DNA of 64,000 bases from an uncultured Bacteroidales bacterium (GCA_905234455.1 CAJOIH010000003.1:62001-126000); one strand, 5' to 3'. Counted from the first letter of the stretch, positions 1 to 8,342 are shown. Notes: generated by a model from the sequence alone, not told the origin. Numbers and translations are program-made.

Positions 1-2501
1 GCATCACCCGGGTCGGAGGGATAGAACATATAGTTATGAATCGCATCGGCGGTGGAGCCGATACGGTTCACACGGCCGATACGCTGCATCAATCGGGTGG
101 CGTTCCACGGGCTATCGTAGTTGACGATGACATTGGCCCGATGTAGGTTGACACCTTCGGCCAACACATCGGAGGTGATAATGATGTTATAGTCGTTGTG
201 CCAATCCTTCTTGTAGTTAGCATCGAAATTAGCCTTGATGGTATCGCGTAGGCGGTTGCGACTTTTGGCGCAAACGGCAAGAATATCGTTGCGATTCAAC
301 CGTTGTTTCAACTCCTTTTCCAGATAATTGACGGTATCCACACTCTCGCTGAACACCACGAGTTTGCCGCCAGGGTTCTTCTTTTTGTCAAACAATTCAC
401 CTTGCAGCATGGTGATAAAGAGTTCCAGTTTGGGGTCGGATTTCACTTTCTCCCATCGCTTGCACAATTTGTCCAGCACCTCGGCATCGTATTCCAACAT
501 GGGCAGAAAATCGGGTTTGAAGTCAGCGGCGTGGAAGAGAATCTCCTTTTGGTCGAATCCCTTGCCGATGGCCAGTTCGATGATTTCGTCCAACTCTATG
601 CCCTCGGCTTGCAGCTTTTTCACATTCAGGTCTGGCGCAATGATGACCTTGTCTTCCTCGAACATCTTGATCATTCCCTTGGTGGCATCGAGCAGGGTGT
701 GAAGCGAGCGACGGAAAGCATCGAAGCTGCTTTCCAAGCGTTTCACCATGTGGGTCTGATAGATGGAGGCCAAAGAATCTGCCATGTGTTTTGCCATCTT
801 TCCAGAGGGAACCTTATAGGAAGGGCAATACTCAATGGCACGGTAGCGGGCGTAATTCAGGCCGCTGCCGTCGAACATGTCGGAATTCGCCTCTTTCAGG
901 TTAGCCGATGGCGTGTCCACTAACTTGATATAGGTATCAATAAAGAGCTTAAGTACTTGAGGAGACATTTGATAGGTACGGTCGGTGGGGTCGAGCAACT
1001 GAGGGAAGTGTATCTCGTTGGCATAGCGAGGCTCATGCTGAATGTTGCTGCGGGTACGGCGCACCATAACCTTCTCCAGCACCTTATGACGTAGTTCCTG
1101 ATTGATGGCATCGATGCGACTGGTAAGGAACTCAGCACTCATGGTGCGACGTTGCGACATCAGGCTCTTGAATTCCTTGATCCATGGGGCAAAGGTGTCG
1201 GCGATGTTGGAGACGCCATCAATCGTGCAACGGGCGGTGTCTTGGAACAACAGCAATTGGTTCTTGATGTCCTCGGGCGTGTTGTTGAGCGGCGTGGCCG
1301 AAAGCAGCAGCACACGCTTGTTTCCGTTGACATTGCCTTTGTTCAACCGTGCCGACTTGCAGATGCGTTGCAGCAGGTCGTAATTGCCTGTGCTGTCGTG
1401 GCGGAAGTTGTGCGCCTCATCAACGATGATGAGGTCGTAGTAACTGGGCTGGCTGTAGTTGTTGGTACCCTCAATGACCTTGTCCAAACTGCCGTTGCTG
1501 ACAAACTGGCTATAGTTGTTTTTGATTTGGAAATCGCGGAAAGTGTCTTCCCAATTGCTTTGCACCGCAGGAGGGAAGATGACAAGAATACGGGTGTTGT
1601 TGCCGTTAGCGGCAATAAACCGCTGGGCAATCATGGCAGCCACCACGGTTTTGCCCAGACCCACCACGTCGGCAATGAAACAGCCACCGTGCTGCATCAT
1701 GATGTTGTACCCCTGCACCACAGCGTCACGTTGGTAAGTGAGGTTGTCGTAATTGTCGGGCAGATGAGGGATAAAATCGTCTTCGACCTGATCGCCGAAA
1801 TGGTCGATGAGCATCCGCATATAAAGTTCGTAGGGTGTGGGTTGGTGTTCCTCTGGCGTCAGATGGGTTTTGCCAACGATATGGTTCACATCGTCCATGG
1901 TCACCGGAATGGCATCCTTCCAAAGGTTTTGAAACTCTTCCTCGCAGTAATGCACATCGTCGTAGTCCTTCATAGCCACGTTCAATTCGTAACGTGGCGG
2001 TTCGGTAGTGCCGAGACCCTGTGCGCTGAGGTTGCTGCTGCCCATGATGACCCAGCCGTCGCTGTGCTCATTGTGGTTTTTCGGCAAGCAGAGGTAGAAT
2101 TTCGCATGAAGGTCTTTGGTGGGATGGATACGCAACTGCAAACGTCCATCGGCAATGTCAGCACAGAACTGACGGATGCCTTCATCCACTTCGGATGAGT
2201 ATTCCGACTGATAAACATCACGAAGGAAGTCCTCACAGTATTGCTCCAGACTCACTTCTTTGTCGCCGAAGAAGATCTTTCCAGTGGCTTGCGATTGGCG
2301 GAAGAGATTGTCGATATTGATGCCGACAAGGATGCGTATCTCGCTGACATTTTCCAGCTCCTTGCGCAGTTTGAAGTAGCCACTACTACGAAAATAGCCA
2401 ACCACGGCATGAAAGATGTCGAAGTTGGCCATTGCGGAGGCAATGCCATGGAATTTGTCCATCAGCCTCGTCTCGGTATTGTTGAAAAACTTGGTACTCA
2501 T
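1..2501 (-). CDS. PLD-domain/SNF2-type helicase, anti-phage type (3' end outside window)
   Basis: The minus-strand frame is open from the ATG at 2501 to the window edge (at least 833 residues). The N-terminal part (about residues 1-230) has a phospholipase D-like nuclease signature, LHAKFYLC near residue 132 followed by GSSNLS. A superfamily 2 helicase follows: Walker A VVGLGKTVVA near residue 278, DEAH box IIVDEAHNF near 360, motif III SATPLNN near 399, and motif VI QRIGRVNRIGS near 805. PLD-helicase fusions of this kind are often found in defence islands and are thought to process foreign DNA. The antiphage role is inferred from the family; the neighbours that would confirm it lie outside the window. 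Promoter and a long structured leader are at 2793-2823 and 2570-2677. Confidence 0.85.
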   Translation of the reverse strand, partial: MSTKFFNNTETRLMDKFHGIASAMANFDIFHAVVGYFRSSGYFKLRKELENVSEIRILVGINIDNLFRQSQATGKIFFGDKEVSLEQYCEDFLRDVYQSEYSSEVDEGIRQFCADIADGRLQLRIHPTKDLHAKFYLCLPKNHNEHSDGWVIMGSSNLSAQGLGTTEPPRYELNVAMKDYDDVHYCEEEFQNLWKDAIPVTMDDVNHIVGKTHLTPEEHQPTPYELYMRMLIDHFGDQVEDDFIPHLPDNYDNLTYQRDAVVQGYNIMMQHGGCFIADVVGLGKTVVAAMIAQRFIAANGNNTRILVIFPPAVQSNWEDTFRDFQIKNNYSQFVSNGSLDKVIEGTNNYSQPSYYDLIIVDEAHNFRHDSTGNYDLLQRICKSARLNKGNVNGNKRVLLLSATPLNNTPEDIKNQLLLFQDTARCTIDGVSNIADTFAPWIKEFKSLMSQRRTMSAEFLTSRIDAINQELRHKVLEKVMVRRTRSNIQHEPRYANEIHFPQLLDPTDRTYQMSPQVLKLFIDTYIKLVDTPSANLKEANSDMFDGSGLNYARYRAIEYCPSYKVPSGKMAKHMADSLASIYQTHMVKRLESSFDAFRRSLHTLLDATKGMIKMFEEDKVIIAPDLNVKKLQAEGIELDEIIELAIGKGFDQKEILFHAADFKPDFLPMLEYDAEVLDKLCKRWEKVKSDPKLELFITMLQGELFDKKKNPGGKLVVFSESVDTVNYLEKELKQRLNRNDILAVCAKSRNRLRDTIKANFDANYKKDWHNDYNIIITSDVLAEGVNLHRANVIVNYDSPWNATRLMQRIGRVNRIGSTADAIHNYMFYPSDPGD

Positions 2502-2569
2502 TATGGCTTGGCGTTTTGAGCGCTTCGCCCTTCTAATGGGTCACAAAAAGAATCCGTGAACTTCTGTCT

Positions 2570-2677
2570 GGACCGAGGCTCTGGACTGCCATACCCCAAA
2601 ACGAGAAAGCCCACGGATATACCGTGAACATTTCCGCCTTCTCGTTGGGGTATTCGAAATTGTCCAGATTTCGGTCC
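2570..2677. repeat. large imperfect palindrome in the helicase leader
   Basis: The left arm (2570-2607) and right arm (2639-2677) are imperfect reverse complements. Shared blocks in order are GGACCGA, CTGGAC, ATACCCCA and ACGAGAA. A second perfect inverted repeat, CACGG-ATATA-CCGTG, sits in the loop at 2612-2626. It lies in the roughly 360-base gene-free stretch between the helicase and the nitroreductase, inside the predicted 5' leader of the helicase transcript. It could be a regulatory RNA fold, a small non-coding RNA or a palindromic mobile repeat; no second copy was seen in the window. Confidence 0.75.
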
Positions 2678-2792
2678 GCTTGAAAAGCAAAAACGCTTTT
2701 ATATTTATTTAATATTCAGTTATTTGTATCTCTTTCTTTTTTATTATTTTTAGGTTGCTTTAAGCATTAATTTACTATGTGTTATTCAGGGG

Positions 2793-2823
2793 CAAAGTTA
2801 ACGAAAGGTTATAAATAATCCAA
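2793..2823 (-). promoter_or_regulatory. predicted helicase promoter
   Basis: On the minus strand, TTG (complement of 2821-2823) is followed after 20 bases by TAACTTTG (complement of 2793-2800). This fits the Bacteroidota -33/-7 pattern. The implied leader before the helicase ATG is about 285 bases. Apart from the palindrome and this promoter, nothing was recognised between 2502 and 2865. Confidence 0.6.
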
Positions 2824-2865
2824 AAAATTTCTTCCTTGACCTTTCGTGGCAAAAGAATTGGCCAA

Positions 2866-3510
2866 TTATTCTCCAATGATCAACTGTTCCCAGCGGATTT
2901 TGGGAACGAACTGCACGCCGTTGGCATCGCGATAATATGCTAACTTATTGCCTTCGTCAACGGCTTGTAGTTTTATTGTTTCGTTGCCTTTGCCGATGGC
3001 GAGGATTAATAAAGGCTCGTAGGGAAGGTTGAAGGCTTCGGTGATTTTGGCTTTGTTGAAGGCGCCGATCATGATGCCGTTGAGGCCCATTTCGGTGGCT
3101 TTCAGCAACATGCTTTGGGCCGCGATGCCGAGGTCGATATCGACGAACTTATTCTCGGGGATGGTCGAGCAGATGATGATGAAAGCATTGGGCTCCGTGC
3201 CTTCGAAGGGCAGGTGCAACTCAGGCAGCAGGCCACCCAGTTTCATGTTTTGAACAATGATGTTGGCACCTGTTTCTTGGGTGACCAACTTGAAACGAAG
3301 CACTTGTTGGTTCTTTGCTGAGGCGATCTTGGTGTTCACAGCCACAATGCGTTCCAGCATCTCACGCTTGACTTCAAAGTCTTTTTTGTAGCCGCGATAG
3401 CTACGGTTTTTCTCCATCAGGGACTCCAATGCCATGTGTTTTACTACGGTCTTCTTGGCGCCTTTGCCAAAGACCTCCTCGTAACGTTTTTCCAGATATC
3501 CGTCAGCCAT
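2866..3510 (-). CDS. nitroreductase family protein
   Basis: The 214-residue protein has the nitroreductase pattern: an early MEKNRSYRGY segment (the conserved Arg-Ser-x-Arg type FMN-binding start), a central GIAAQSMLLKATEMGLNG helix, and a late LPYEPLLILAIGKG strand. The family are FMN-dependent cytoplasmic NAD(P)H oxidoreductases; the substrate cannot be predicted. The start at ATG 3510 is preferred because a TTG at 3531 in the same frame lies inside the -7 promoter box at 3529-3536. The gene is divergent from the GH106 gene and monocistronic. Confidence 0.8.
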   Translation of the reverse strand: MADGYLEKRYEEVFGKGAKKTVVKHMALESLMEKNRSYRGYKKDFEVKREMLERIVAVNTKIASAKNQQVLRFKLVTQETGANIIVQNMKLGGLLPELHLPFEGTEPNAFIIICSTIPENKFVDIDLGIAAQSMLLKATEMGLNGIMIGAFNKAKITEAFNLPYEPLLILAIGKGNETIKLQAVDEGNKLAYYRDANGVQFVPKIRWEQLIIGE

Positions 3511-3528
3511 AGGTTTGAATCTTTTTGG

Positions 3529-3556
3529 CAAAGGTAAGGGTTTTTCATTACATTTG
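3529..3556. promoter_or_regulatory. divergent promoter pair, nitroreductase / GH106
   Basis: TACCTTTG on the minus strand (3529-3536) serves the nitroreductase. TACATTTG on the plus strand (3549-3556) serves the GH106 gene, whose ATG at 3562 begins only 5 bases after the box. That mRNA would be leaderless or nearly so. Confidence 0.6.
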
Positions 3557-3561
3557 CATCC

Positions 3562-6444
3562 ATGAAAAAGTTGCTTTTCTTCGTTGGACTCTTGCTATTA
3601 TGCCGGTGCACGCCACGGCAGGGCCTGACCACGGAGCAACTTTACGATGGTTTTCAGCAGCCGCCTTCGGAATACCGTCCCTTTGTGCGCTGGTGGTGGA
3701 ATGGCGACAAGGTAGAGGCCAACGAGCTGGTGCGCGAGCTACGTCTGCTGAAGGAAGCCGGTATTGGGGGTGTGGAGATCAACCCCATCGAATTTCCCTC
3801 GTATTGCGACAGCATCGGGAAACCCTCTTTACCATGGCTTAGTCCCGAATGGATCGATATGCTCCAAGTCTGCTTCGACGAGGCCGATTCATTGGATATG
3901 ACCTGCGATTTACTCGTGGGCTCGGGATGGCCTTTCGGCGCAGAGTTTCTTGAGGAAGACGAGCAGGCCCAGATTGTGGTCAACTATGCAGAGCCAGTAA
4001 CAGGACCTTCTACGATGACTATTATTCGCGATAGTCTTTGTTCGAAGGCCATGCCAAAAGTCAGTTCTCCCTATACGGGCAACACCAAGAAACTGATGCT
4101 GTTGCGGCTGTACCCCAACCCCGCTTCAAGTGCAGATGACTTCATTGACGTCCTGCAAAACGATAGTATTTTTACTATCAATATTCCTGAAGGCGATTAT
4201 ACTTTGGCCGCCTTGGTGAAGATTAATGGTTTTTTGGAGGTCATTAATGGCGCCCCAGGAGCGGCTGGTCCCGTGCTTGACCACTTCAATACCGAGGCGG
4301 TCAATCGGTACTTGTACAACATGTCCGACAAAATCGAGGCGCAAATCGGTCCGTTGAAAGGACGTATCCGGGCTTTGTTCACCGACAGCATGGAGTTGGA
4401 AGGGGCCAACTGGACTTCGGATATGGCTGAGGAGTTCCAAAAGCGGTATGGTTATGACATTACCGAGTGGTTGCCCTTCGTTTTGTTTAAGATCGGCTCG
4501 ATGGGCAGTGCTCTCAACTATAATCCAATAGTACCCGTCACTCCAGAATTTCAGAAGTTGGTAGAGCGTGCCCGTTACGACTTTGAAGACTTTAAAGCCC
4601 AGTTGATGCAGGAACGGTTCACTTCGACGTATCTGGATTGGTGTCATGCCTTAGGCGTGAAAGCTCGTGCCCAAGCTTACGGTCGGGGCTTCTATCCTTT
4701 GGAGAACGCCATGGGATACGACATCCCCGAGGGCGAGTCGTGGACCACCAACTGGCTGCGCCATAAGCCCGGCGAGGAAATGTCGGAGAGTGATCACCGC
4801 CGCGGTCGGGCCTACACCATGGTCAACAAATTTGTCTCCTCAGCGGCACATTTGGCGGGCAATCGCACCGTGAGTTGCGAGGAGATGACCAACACCTACA
4901 CCGTGTTCAACATGACTTTGGAGCAGCTGAAGATCGGCGGCGACCAGAGCGCCATCTCCGGTGTAACCCACAGCGTTTTTCATGGCTTCAACTATTCGCC
5001 CAATCTCGAGGTGGGTTTTCCAGGGTGGGTACGCTACGGGGCTTATTATAGCGAGAACAATCCGTGGTGGCCTTACTTCAAGGTTTACAACGACTACAAA
5101 GCCCGCCTTTCCTATGCATTGCAACATGGCACCTATTATGCCAACATCGCTATTTTGAATCCCGAAAACGACATGTGGAGCACCATTGGAATGCAGAACG
5201 AGCCCTTCCCCAACACCACTCGAGCTCCTTACAAGACCATGATTTGGGAAGCCATCAACAAATGCGGAGGCGGGGTGGATTATGTGAGCGAAAACATCAT
5301 TAATGCAGGAGAGATGAGGCATGGCGCGTTCTGTTTTGGCGAACATCGCTACAACACATTGATACTCATTGACATAGAACGCATGCATCCCGAGACTGCC
5401 GAACGGTTACTGCATTTTGTTGAGGGTGGCGGCAAGTTGCTTTGCATCGACACCATCCCATACCAATCGTTGGGTTTGAGTAGCTTTTTTGCTGCTAAGG
5501 ACTCTATCGTTCAGCATTGTTTCGAGCAGATTCATGCCTTTGATGACCGTTTCATCTTTGTGGAGCCGCCTCAAGAAGGTTTCATTCCTTGGTACGACAG
5601 CCTGATGCACGTTTATAACCTGCCCCACTACCTAGACATCGAGACTCCTGACCCCTTTGTGATGCAGAACCGCTACACCACCGATGATGGCAGCGAGATG
5701 CTCTTCTTGGTAAATAGTCATCGTTATCAGTCACATCAAACCAAGATTACTTTCCACCGTGAATTGACCCATCGCAAATACCCTTGGGTTTGGGATCTCC
5801 ACACTGGTGAACGGTATCCTTTGACATTGAACGAAGATGACAGTTATGATTTTGATTTGGGTCCAGCGGAATCGATGTTAATCGTTTTTGAACGAAGCAA
5901 GCCTTGGGGTGTGCGAAGTGCCCCAACGGCACTACGCGACTCCCTTCGGTCCGTCGCGAAGGTGCCTTTTGGGGCACCCCGCACACCGATGGGCTCTCAT
6001 GATGGGATTGATATCTCCACCGATTGGGATGTAGAACTGATCCACGCCCGTTTGGATAGCGTTATTCAAACCCATTTCGACACATTATTTGACCTGAAAG
6101 ACCATCCCGAAACCCAGCATTTTGCTGGGACTATCGTCTACCGGAAAACCATCCAAAACAACGGGAACATCCTGGATTTAGGTCTGGTGGAAGGCGTCAG
6201 CGAAGTATTCGTCAACGGTCAATCCGCTGGAGTAAAATACTATGGCCGCCGCCTTTACGACATCGGCGATTTGCTCCACGACGGTGATAACGACCTTGAA
6301 ATCAGAGTAACCACCACCTTAGGCAATTATTTGAAAACCTTCACCAAAGAAGATAATCCCACGGCATGGATCTATGTGAATCATCCGAAAAGGGATCAAC
6401 CCTTGCAGCCGGCGGGGATGATTGGGCCGGTAACTTATTTTTGA
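3562..6444 (+). CDS. GH106-type alpha-L-rhamnosidase (secreted)
   Basis: This 960-residue protein starts with a hydrophobic export signal (residues 2-14, with Cys14 and Cys16 possible lipidation sites). It continues with the family's typical RPFVRWWWNG segment (39-48) and EAGIGGVEINP. A conserved VSCEEMTN stretch near residue 437 probably carries a catalytic glutamate. A jelly-roll carbohydrate-binding-like domain forms the end (about 850-960). GH106 enzymes remove terminal rhamnose from rhamnogalacturonan pectin. Nearby GH28 and GH78 genes support a pectin role. Residues about 783-809 are encoded by a palindromic element (5908-5987), which is probably an in-frame insertion. Confidence 0.85.
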   Translation: MKKLLFFVGLLLLCRCTPRQGLTTEQLYDGFQQPPSEYRPFVRWWWNGDKVEANELVRELRLLKEAGIGGVEINPIEFPSYCDSIGKPSLPWLSPEWIDMLQVCFDEADSLDMTCDLLVGSGWPFGAEFLEEDEQAQIVVNYAEPVTGPSTMTIIRDSLCSKAMPKVSSPYTGNTKKLMLLRLYPNPASSADDFIDVLQNDSIFTINIPEGDYTLAALVKINGFLEVINGAPGAAGPVLDHFNTEAVNRYLYNMSDKIEAQIGPLKGRIRALFTDSMELEGANWTSDMAEEFQKRYGYDITEWLPFVLFKIGSMGSALNYNPIVPVTPEFQKLVERARYDFEDFKAQLMQERFTSTYLDWCHALGVKARAQAYGRGFYPLENAMGYDIPEGESWTTNWLRHKPGEEMSESDHRRGRAYTMVNKFVSSAAHLAGNRTVSCEEMTNTYTVFNMTLEQLKIGGDQSAISGVTHSVFHGFNYSPNLEVGFPGWVRYGAYYSENNPWWPYFKVYNDYKARLSYALQHGTYYANIAILNPENDMWSTIGMQNEPFPNTTRAPYKTMIWEAINKCGGGVDYVSENIINAGEMRHGAFCFGEHRYNTLILIDIERMHPETAERLLHFVEGGGKLLCIDTIPYQSLGLSSFFAAKDSIVQHCFEQIHAFDDRFIFVEPPQEGFIPWYDSLMHVYNLPHYLDIETPDPFVMQNRYTTDDGSEMLFLVNSHRYQSHQTKITFHRELTHRKYPWVWDLHTGERYPLTLNEDDSYDFDLGPAESMLIVFERSKPWGVRSAPTALRDSLRSVAKVPFGAPRTPMGSHDGIDISTDWDVELIHARLDSVIQTHFDTLFDLKDHPETQHFAGTIVYRKTIQNNGNILDLGLVEGVSEVFVNGQSAGVKYYGRRLYDIGDLLHDGDNDLEIRVTTTLGNYLKTFTKEDNPTAWIYVNHPKRDQPLQPAGMIGPVTYF
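5908..5987. repeat. imperfect palindrome embedded in frame in the GH106 gene
   Basis: The left arm at 5908-5940 and right arm at 5953-5987 are near-perfect reverse complements, sharing GGTGTGCG, GTGCCCCAA, GGCAC and CGCGAC. The loop is 12 bases and contains CCCTTCGG, a string also present in the palindrome at 8411-8584. The reading frame stays open through it. Confidence 0.85.
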
Positions 6445-6459
6445 GAAAAATTATTTTTA

Positions 6460-6489
6460 TTGCGGTTAATTAAATTGTTTGTATATTTG
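6460..6489 (+). promoter_or_regulatory. strong promoter with no ORF behind it
   Basis: TTG at 6460-6462, a 19-base spacer and TATATTTG at 6482-6489 match the Bacteroidota consensus well. No convincing plus-strand coding sequence follows, which suggests a non-coding transcript. Confidence 0.6.
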
Positions 6490-6494
6490 CAAAC

Positions 6495-6610
6495 GGTTGG
6501 TCGCAGAAACGGATAGAAAAACAGCGGATTATCAAGACGTAAGGGACAGGCAATGCATGACACCCCCTGCGATAACAAGAAAAAAAGCCCTCTATTCTTA
6601 GGGGGCTTTT
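6495..6610 (+). ncRNA. candidate structured small RNA, unassigned
   Basis: Downstream of the promoter at 6460-6489, bases 6496-6506 and 6567-6576 pair into a closing stem of about 10 pairs (GTT, then GTCGCAG with CTGCGAT, then AAC, with one bulge). They enclose about 60 bases with a GGG/CCC inner helix. A terminator hairpin follows at 6587-6606. The length and layout fit a small RNA of about 115 nt. It does not show tRNA, SRP or RNase P signatures. The identity is unknown and expression is inferred. Confidence 0.4.
6583..6610. terminator. Rho-independent terminator, probably bidirectional
   Basis: GCCCTCT (6587-6593) pairs with AGGGGGC (6600-6606) around a 6-base loop, flanked by A and T tracts. 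Read on the minus strand it ends in seven T residues, so it best serves the PBECR gene, whose stop codon lies inside it. On the plus strand it could end the candidate RNA. Confidence 0.65.
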
Positions 6611-7056
6611 CGCTTTCTAAGCGATTGAAAAACAAGGCTTTTATTTCTTCCTCTCCTGATTTCTTCTACATATACATACCATTCTTCTATCTTTTTTTCA
6701 TAGATAAAAACGGGGTTCCTATGTATCCTAGTTACCGAGGGCGATACGATAACAGAATCTCTGTGTCGAATAATTTCTGGAATAAGAAAGTAGTCCTCTT
6801 TTGACAAGGGCATCCTGTCGTTACTGTCTTCACCATGTCTGTTTTGGGAATGACTCGTTCCAGAAGTCTCAATCACGTGTTTATAGCCAGTTATATCTAT
6901 GCCAGCCTTCCGCGCAATGTCGATTAATTCCTCATCAACGCCGTTTTCAATAATGGCAAAGTGATACTCACTTGGAGCACCTATCAAATTAACCACATCC
7001 TCAAAGGATACTTTCTTCCCTGACTCTTTGTTAAAAGGCTCTTTTTTACGTTTCAT
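6598..7056 (-). CDS. lone PBECR-type (phage-barnase-EndoU-colicin-like) nuclease
   Basis: This 152-residue protein matches the PBECR pattern of nuclease domains usually embedded in phage and mobile-element polyvalent proteins. It has IDITGYKHVIETSGTSHSQ, then a histidine in QNRHG, LSKEDYFLIPEII, and a strand pair PVFIYEKKIEEWYVYVEEI, followed by a basic tail. Family members are predicted RNases or toxins. No phage protein or obvious antitoxin is adjacent. ATG 7056 is preferred over an upstream TTG at 7071 because the promoter box lies at 7061-7068. The region is AT-rich compared with its neighbours, which suggests transfer. Confidence 0.65.
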   Translation of the reverse strand: MKRKKEPFNKESGKKVSFEDVVNLIGAPSEYHFAIIENGVDEELIDIARKAGIDITGYKHVIETSGTSHSQNRHGEDSNDRMPLSKEDYFLIPEIIRHRDSVIVSPSVTRIHRNPVFIYEKKIEEWYVYVEEIRRGRNKSLVFQSLRKRKAP

Positions 7057-7060
7057 GGCG

Positions 7061-7068
7061 CAAAAATA
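7061..7068 (-). promoter_or_regulatory. -7 box of the PBECR gene, leaderless layout
   Basis: The minus strand reads TATTTTTG. The start codon begins 4 bases downstream, leaving practically no 5' leader. Confidence 0.55.
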
Positions 7069-7166
7069 CAACTACGAAAGCCTTTTGTCAAGTAATTAAT
7101 ATAGTTATATTATTATTAAATAACTTAATCGTATCGAATTCTTTATATTACCATTCTAAATATACT

Positions 7167-7214
7167 CCGCTACAGCCGATGGGAATGATTGGACCGGTTA
7201 TCATCCGTCCATAG
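7167..7214 (+). pseudogene. C-terminal remnant of a GH106-like gene
   Basis: The plus-strand frame reads PLQPMGMIGPVIIRP and then a stop. The intact GH106 protein ends PLQPAGMIGPVTYF. Eleven aligned residues are nearly identical, but nothing upstream of 7167 continues the homology. It appears to be the last few codons left from a deleted paralogue. An 8-pair hairpin at 7202-7221 overlaps its end. Confidence 0.6.
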
Positions 7215-7229
7215 GCGGATGCTTATGCC

Positions 7230-8324
7230 TTATTCAATATATCTGGAAATCATTTTAATAACCCAGCCTTTCGAAGTTTTTTTCACGCTGTATGCATAAC
7301 CCAAAGAACTGTAATCTTCGTGAACGATATAACTGCCATCTTCTTGCTTATCGAATGATGTAACCCGTAGCTTTTCAAGATCTCCAGGATTATAGGCCTT
7401 GGGGTCACCGAATTCCTCGGTGGTTAAAAAGATAACCCTTTGGGTTTGAGGTTGGATGCTCCTAATATTGGGATCATCAGTCACAATCATGACCGTTTTG
7501 GTTGTGTCGGTACAATAATGTGATTCTGCTATCTCATCGAAAGGAATAGTTAAGGGATCCTCTATATCATAAAAAGGAATTGTCATATTTTCATTGAGAA
7601 TCGCTTCATAAACAGAGGTTCTGTCAGTTCTCGGCACGTTGCATCTCGGATTCAAATCCAAATTGTCGGGAATACCATCGTTATCAGTGTCAACGTTATA
7701 AGGATCAGTCCTTAACCTCGCTTCTTCAATATCGGTCAAACCATCACCGTCTGAATCTTTCCGCAGCGTTTCAAGGTCAAAAGTGATTAGCAAACCGTCT
7801 TTTACAACTTGAGGAATCCACATTGGCCAATGCGTATATCCCTTCCCGCTACTCAAACATGCCTCAATCTGAACATTACCTTCGGCATTAATTAATGGGT
7901 ATTTTGAATACCATTTAACAAACAAAGGGGCATCTTGCGTAAGTCCGGTATAGTAATAATCCCAAGTGCTTCCACTATTTGAAGAATAGGCGACAAAGAT
8001 GCCCGAATTGAGAATGTCATTATATTGATCGTTCTCATAAACAAAGGCTTCGACGGAATCTCTTTTTTCGTGTTTTAGAATCCGATTCTTGTCAACACCA
8101 CCAATTAGTTCTTTTTTAATAATTTGTGGCTCATCCCATGATTTTAACAATAGTTCCATGATCGAATCTTGATAAGGAGTGAAACTACGAGAATCGTCAT
8201 AGGGTGAGTAGTCGGCGATTTCCCTGTATTGAAAACCACCGATTTGTTGGGCAATTGCTTCTTGGTGAGCTAAACAGCCCATCAACAATAGGGTTGCCAG
8301 CAAAAACATCCAATGTTTTTTCAT
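7230..8324 (-). CDS. lipoprotein with thrombospondin type 3-like calcium repeats
   Basis: The 364-residue protein starts MKKHWMFLL with a lipobox LLMGC, so it is probably anchored in the outer or inner membrane. At about residues 188-228 it carries two calcium-binding loops, DSDGDGLTDIEE and DTDNDGIPDN, typical of TSP3 repeats. The rest has no recognised domain; the C-terminal quarter ends with a YIVHEDYSSLGYAYSV strand pattern. ATG 8324 follows the promoter box at 8343-8350 and places the signal peptide at the N terminus. The function is unknown; the calcium loops suggest a spacer or adhesion role. Confidence 0.65.
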   Translation of the reverse strand: MKKHWMFLLATLLLMGCLAHQEAIAQQIGGFQYREIADYSPYDDSRSFTPYQDSIMELLLKSWDEPQIIKKELIGGVDKNRILKHEKRDSVEAFVYENDQYNDILNSGIFVAYSSNSGSTWDYYYTGLTQDAPLFVKWYSKYPLINAEGNVQIEACLSSGKGYTHWPMWIPQVVKDGLLITFDLETLRKDSDGDGLTDIEEARLRTDPYNVDTDNDGIPDNLDLNPRCNVPRTDRTSVYEAILNENMTIPFYDIEDPLTIPFDEIAESHYCTDTTKTVMIVTDDPNIRSIQPQTQRVIFLTTEEFGDPKAYNPGDLEKLRVTSFDKQEDGSYIVHEDYSSLGYAYSVKKTSKGWVIKMISRYIE

Positions 8325-8342
8325 CGCTTTAATTCGTTTTTG

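Noticed and set aside
1152-2198. 348-residue plus-strand reading frame opposite the helicase
   Set aside because: It is a shadow: the minus strand encodes a continuous helicase with all motifs, and the plus-strand translation has no family features.
6495-6576. tRNA, SRP RNA or RNase P at the structured RNA candidate
   Set aside because: There is no T-loop GTTC, anticodon arm or CCA-type end, no GGAAG tetraloop region of SRP, and no GAGGAAAGTCC of RNase P.
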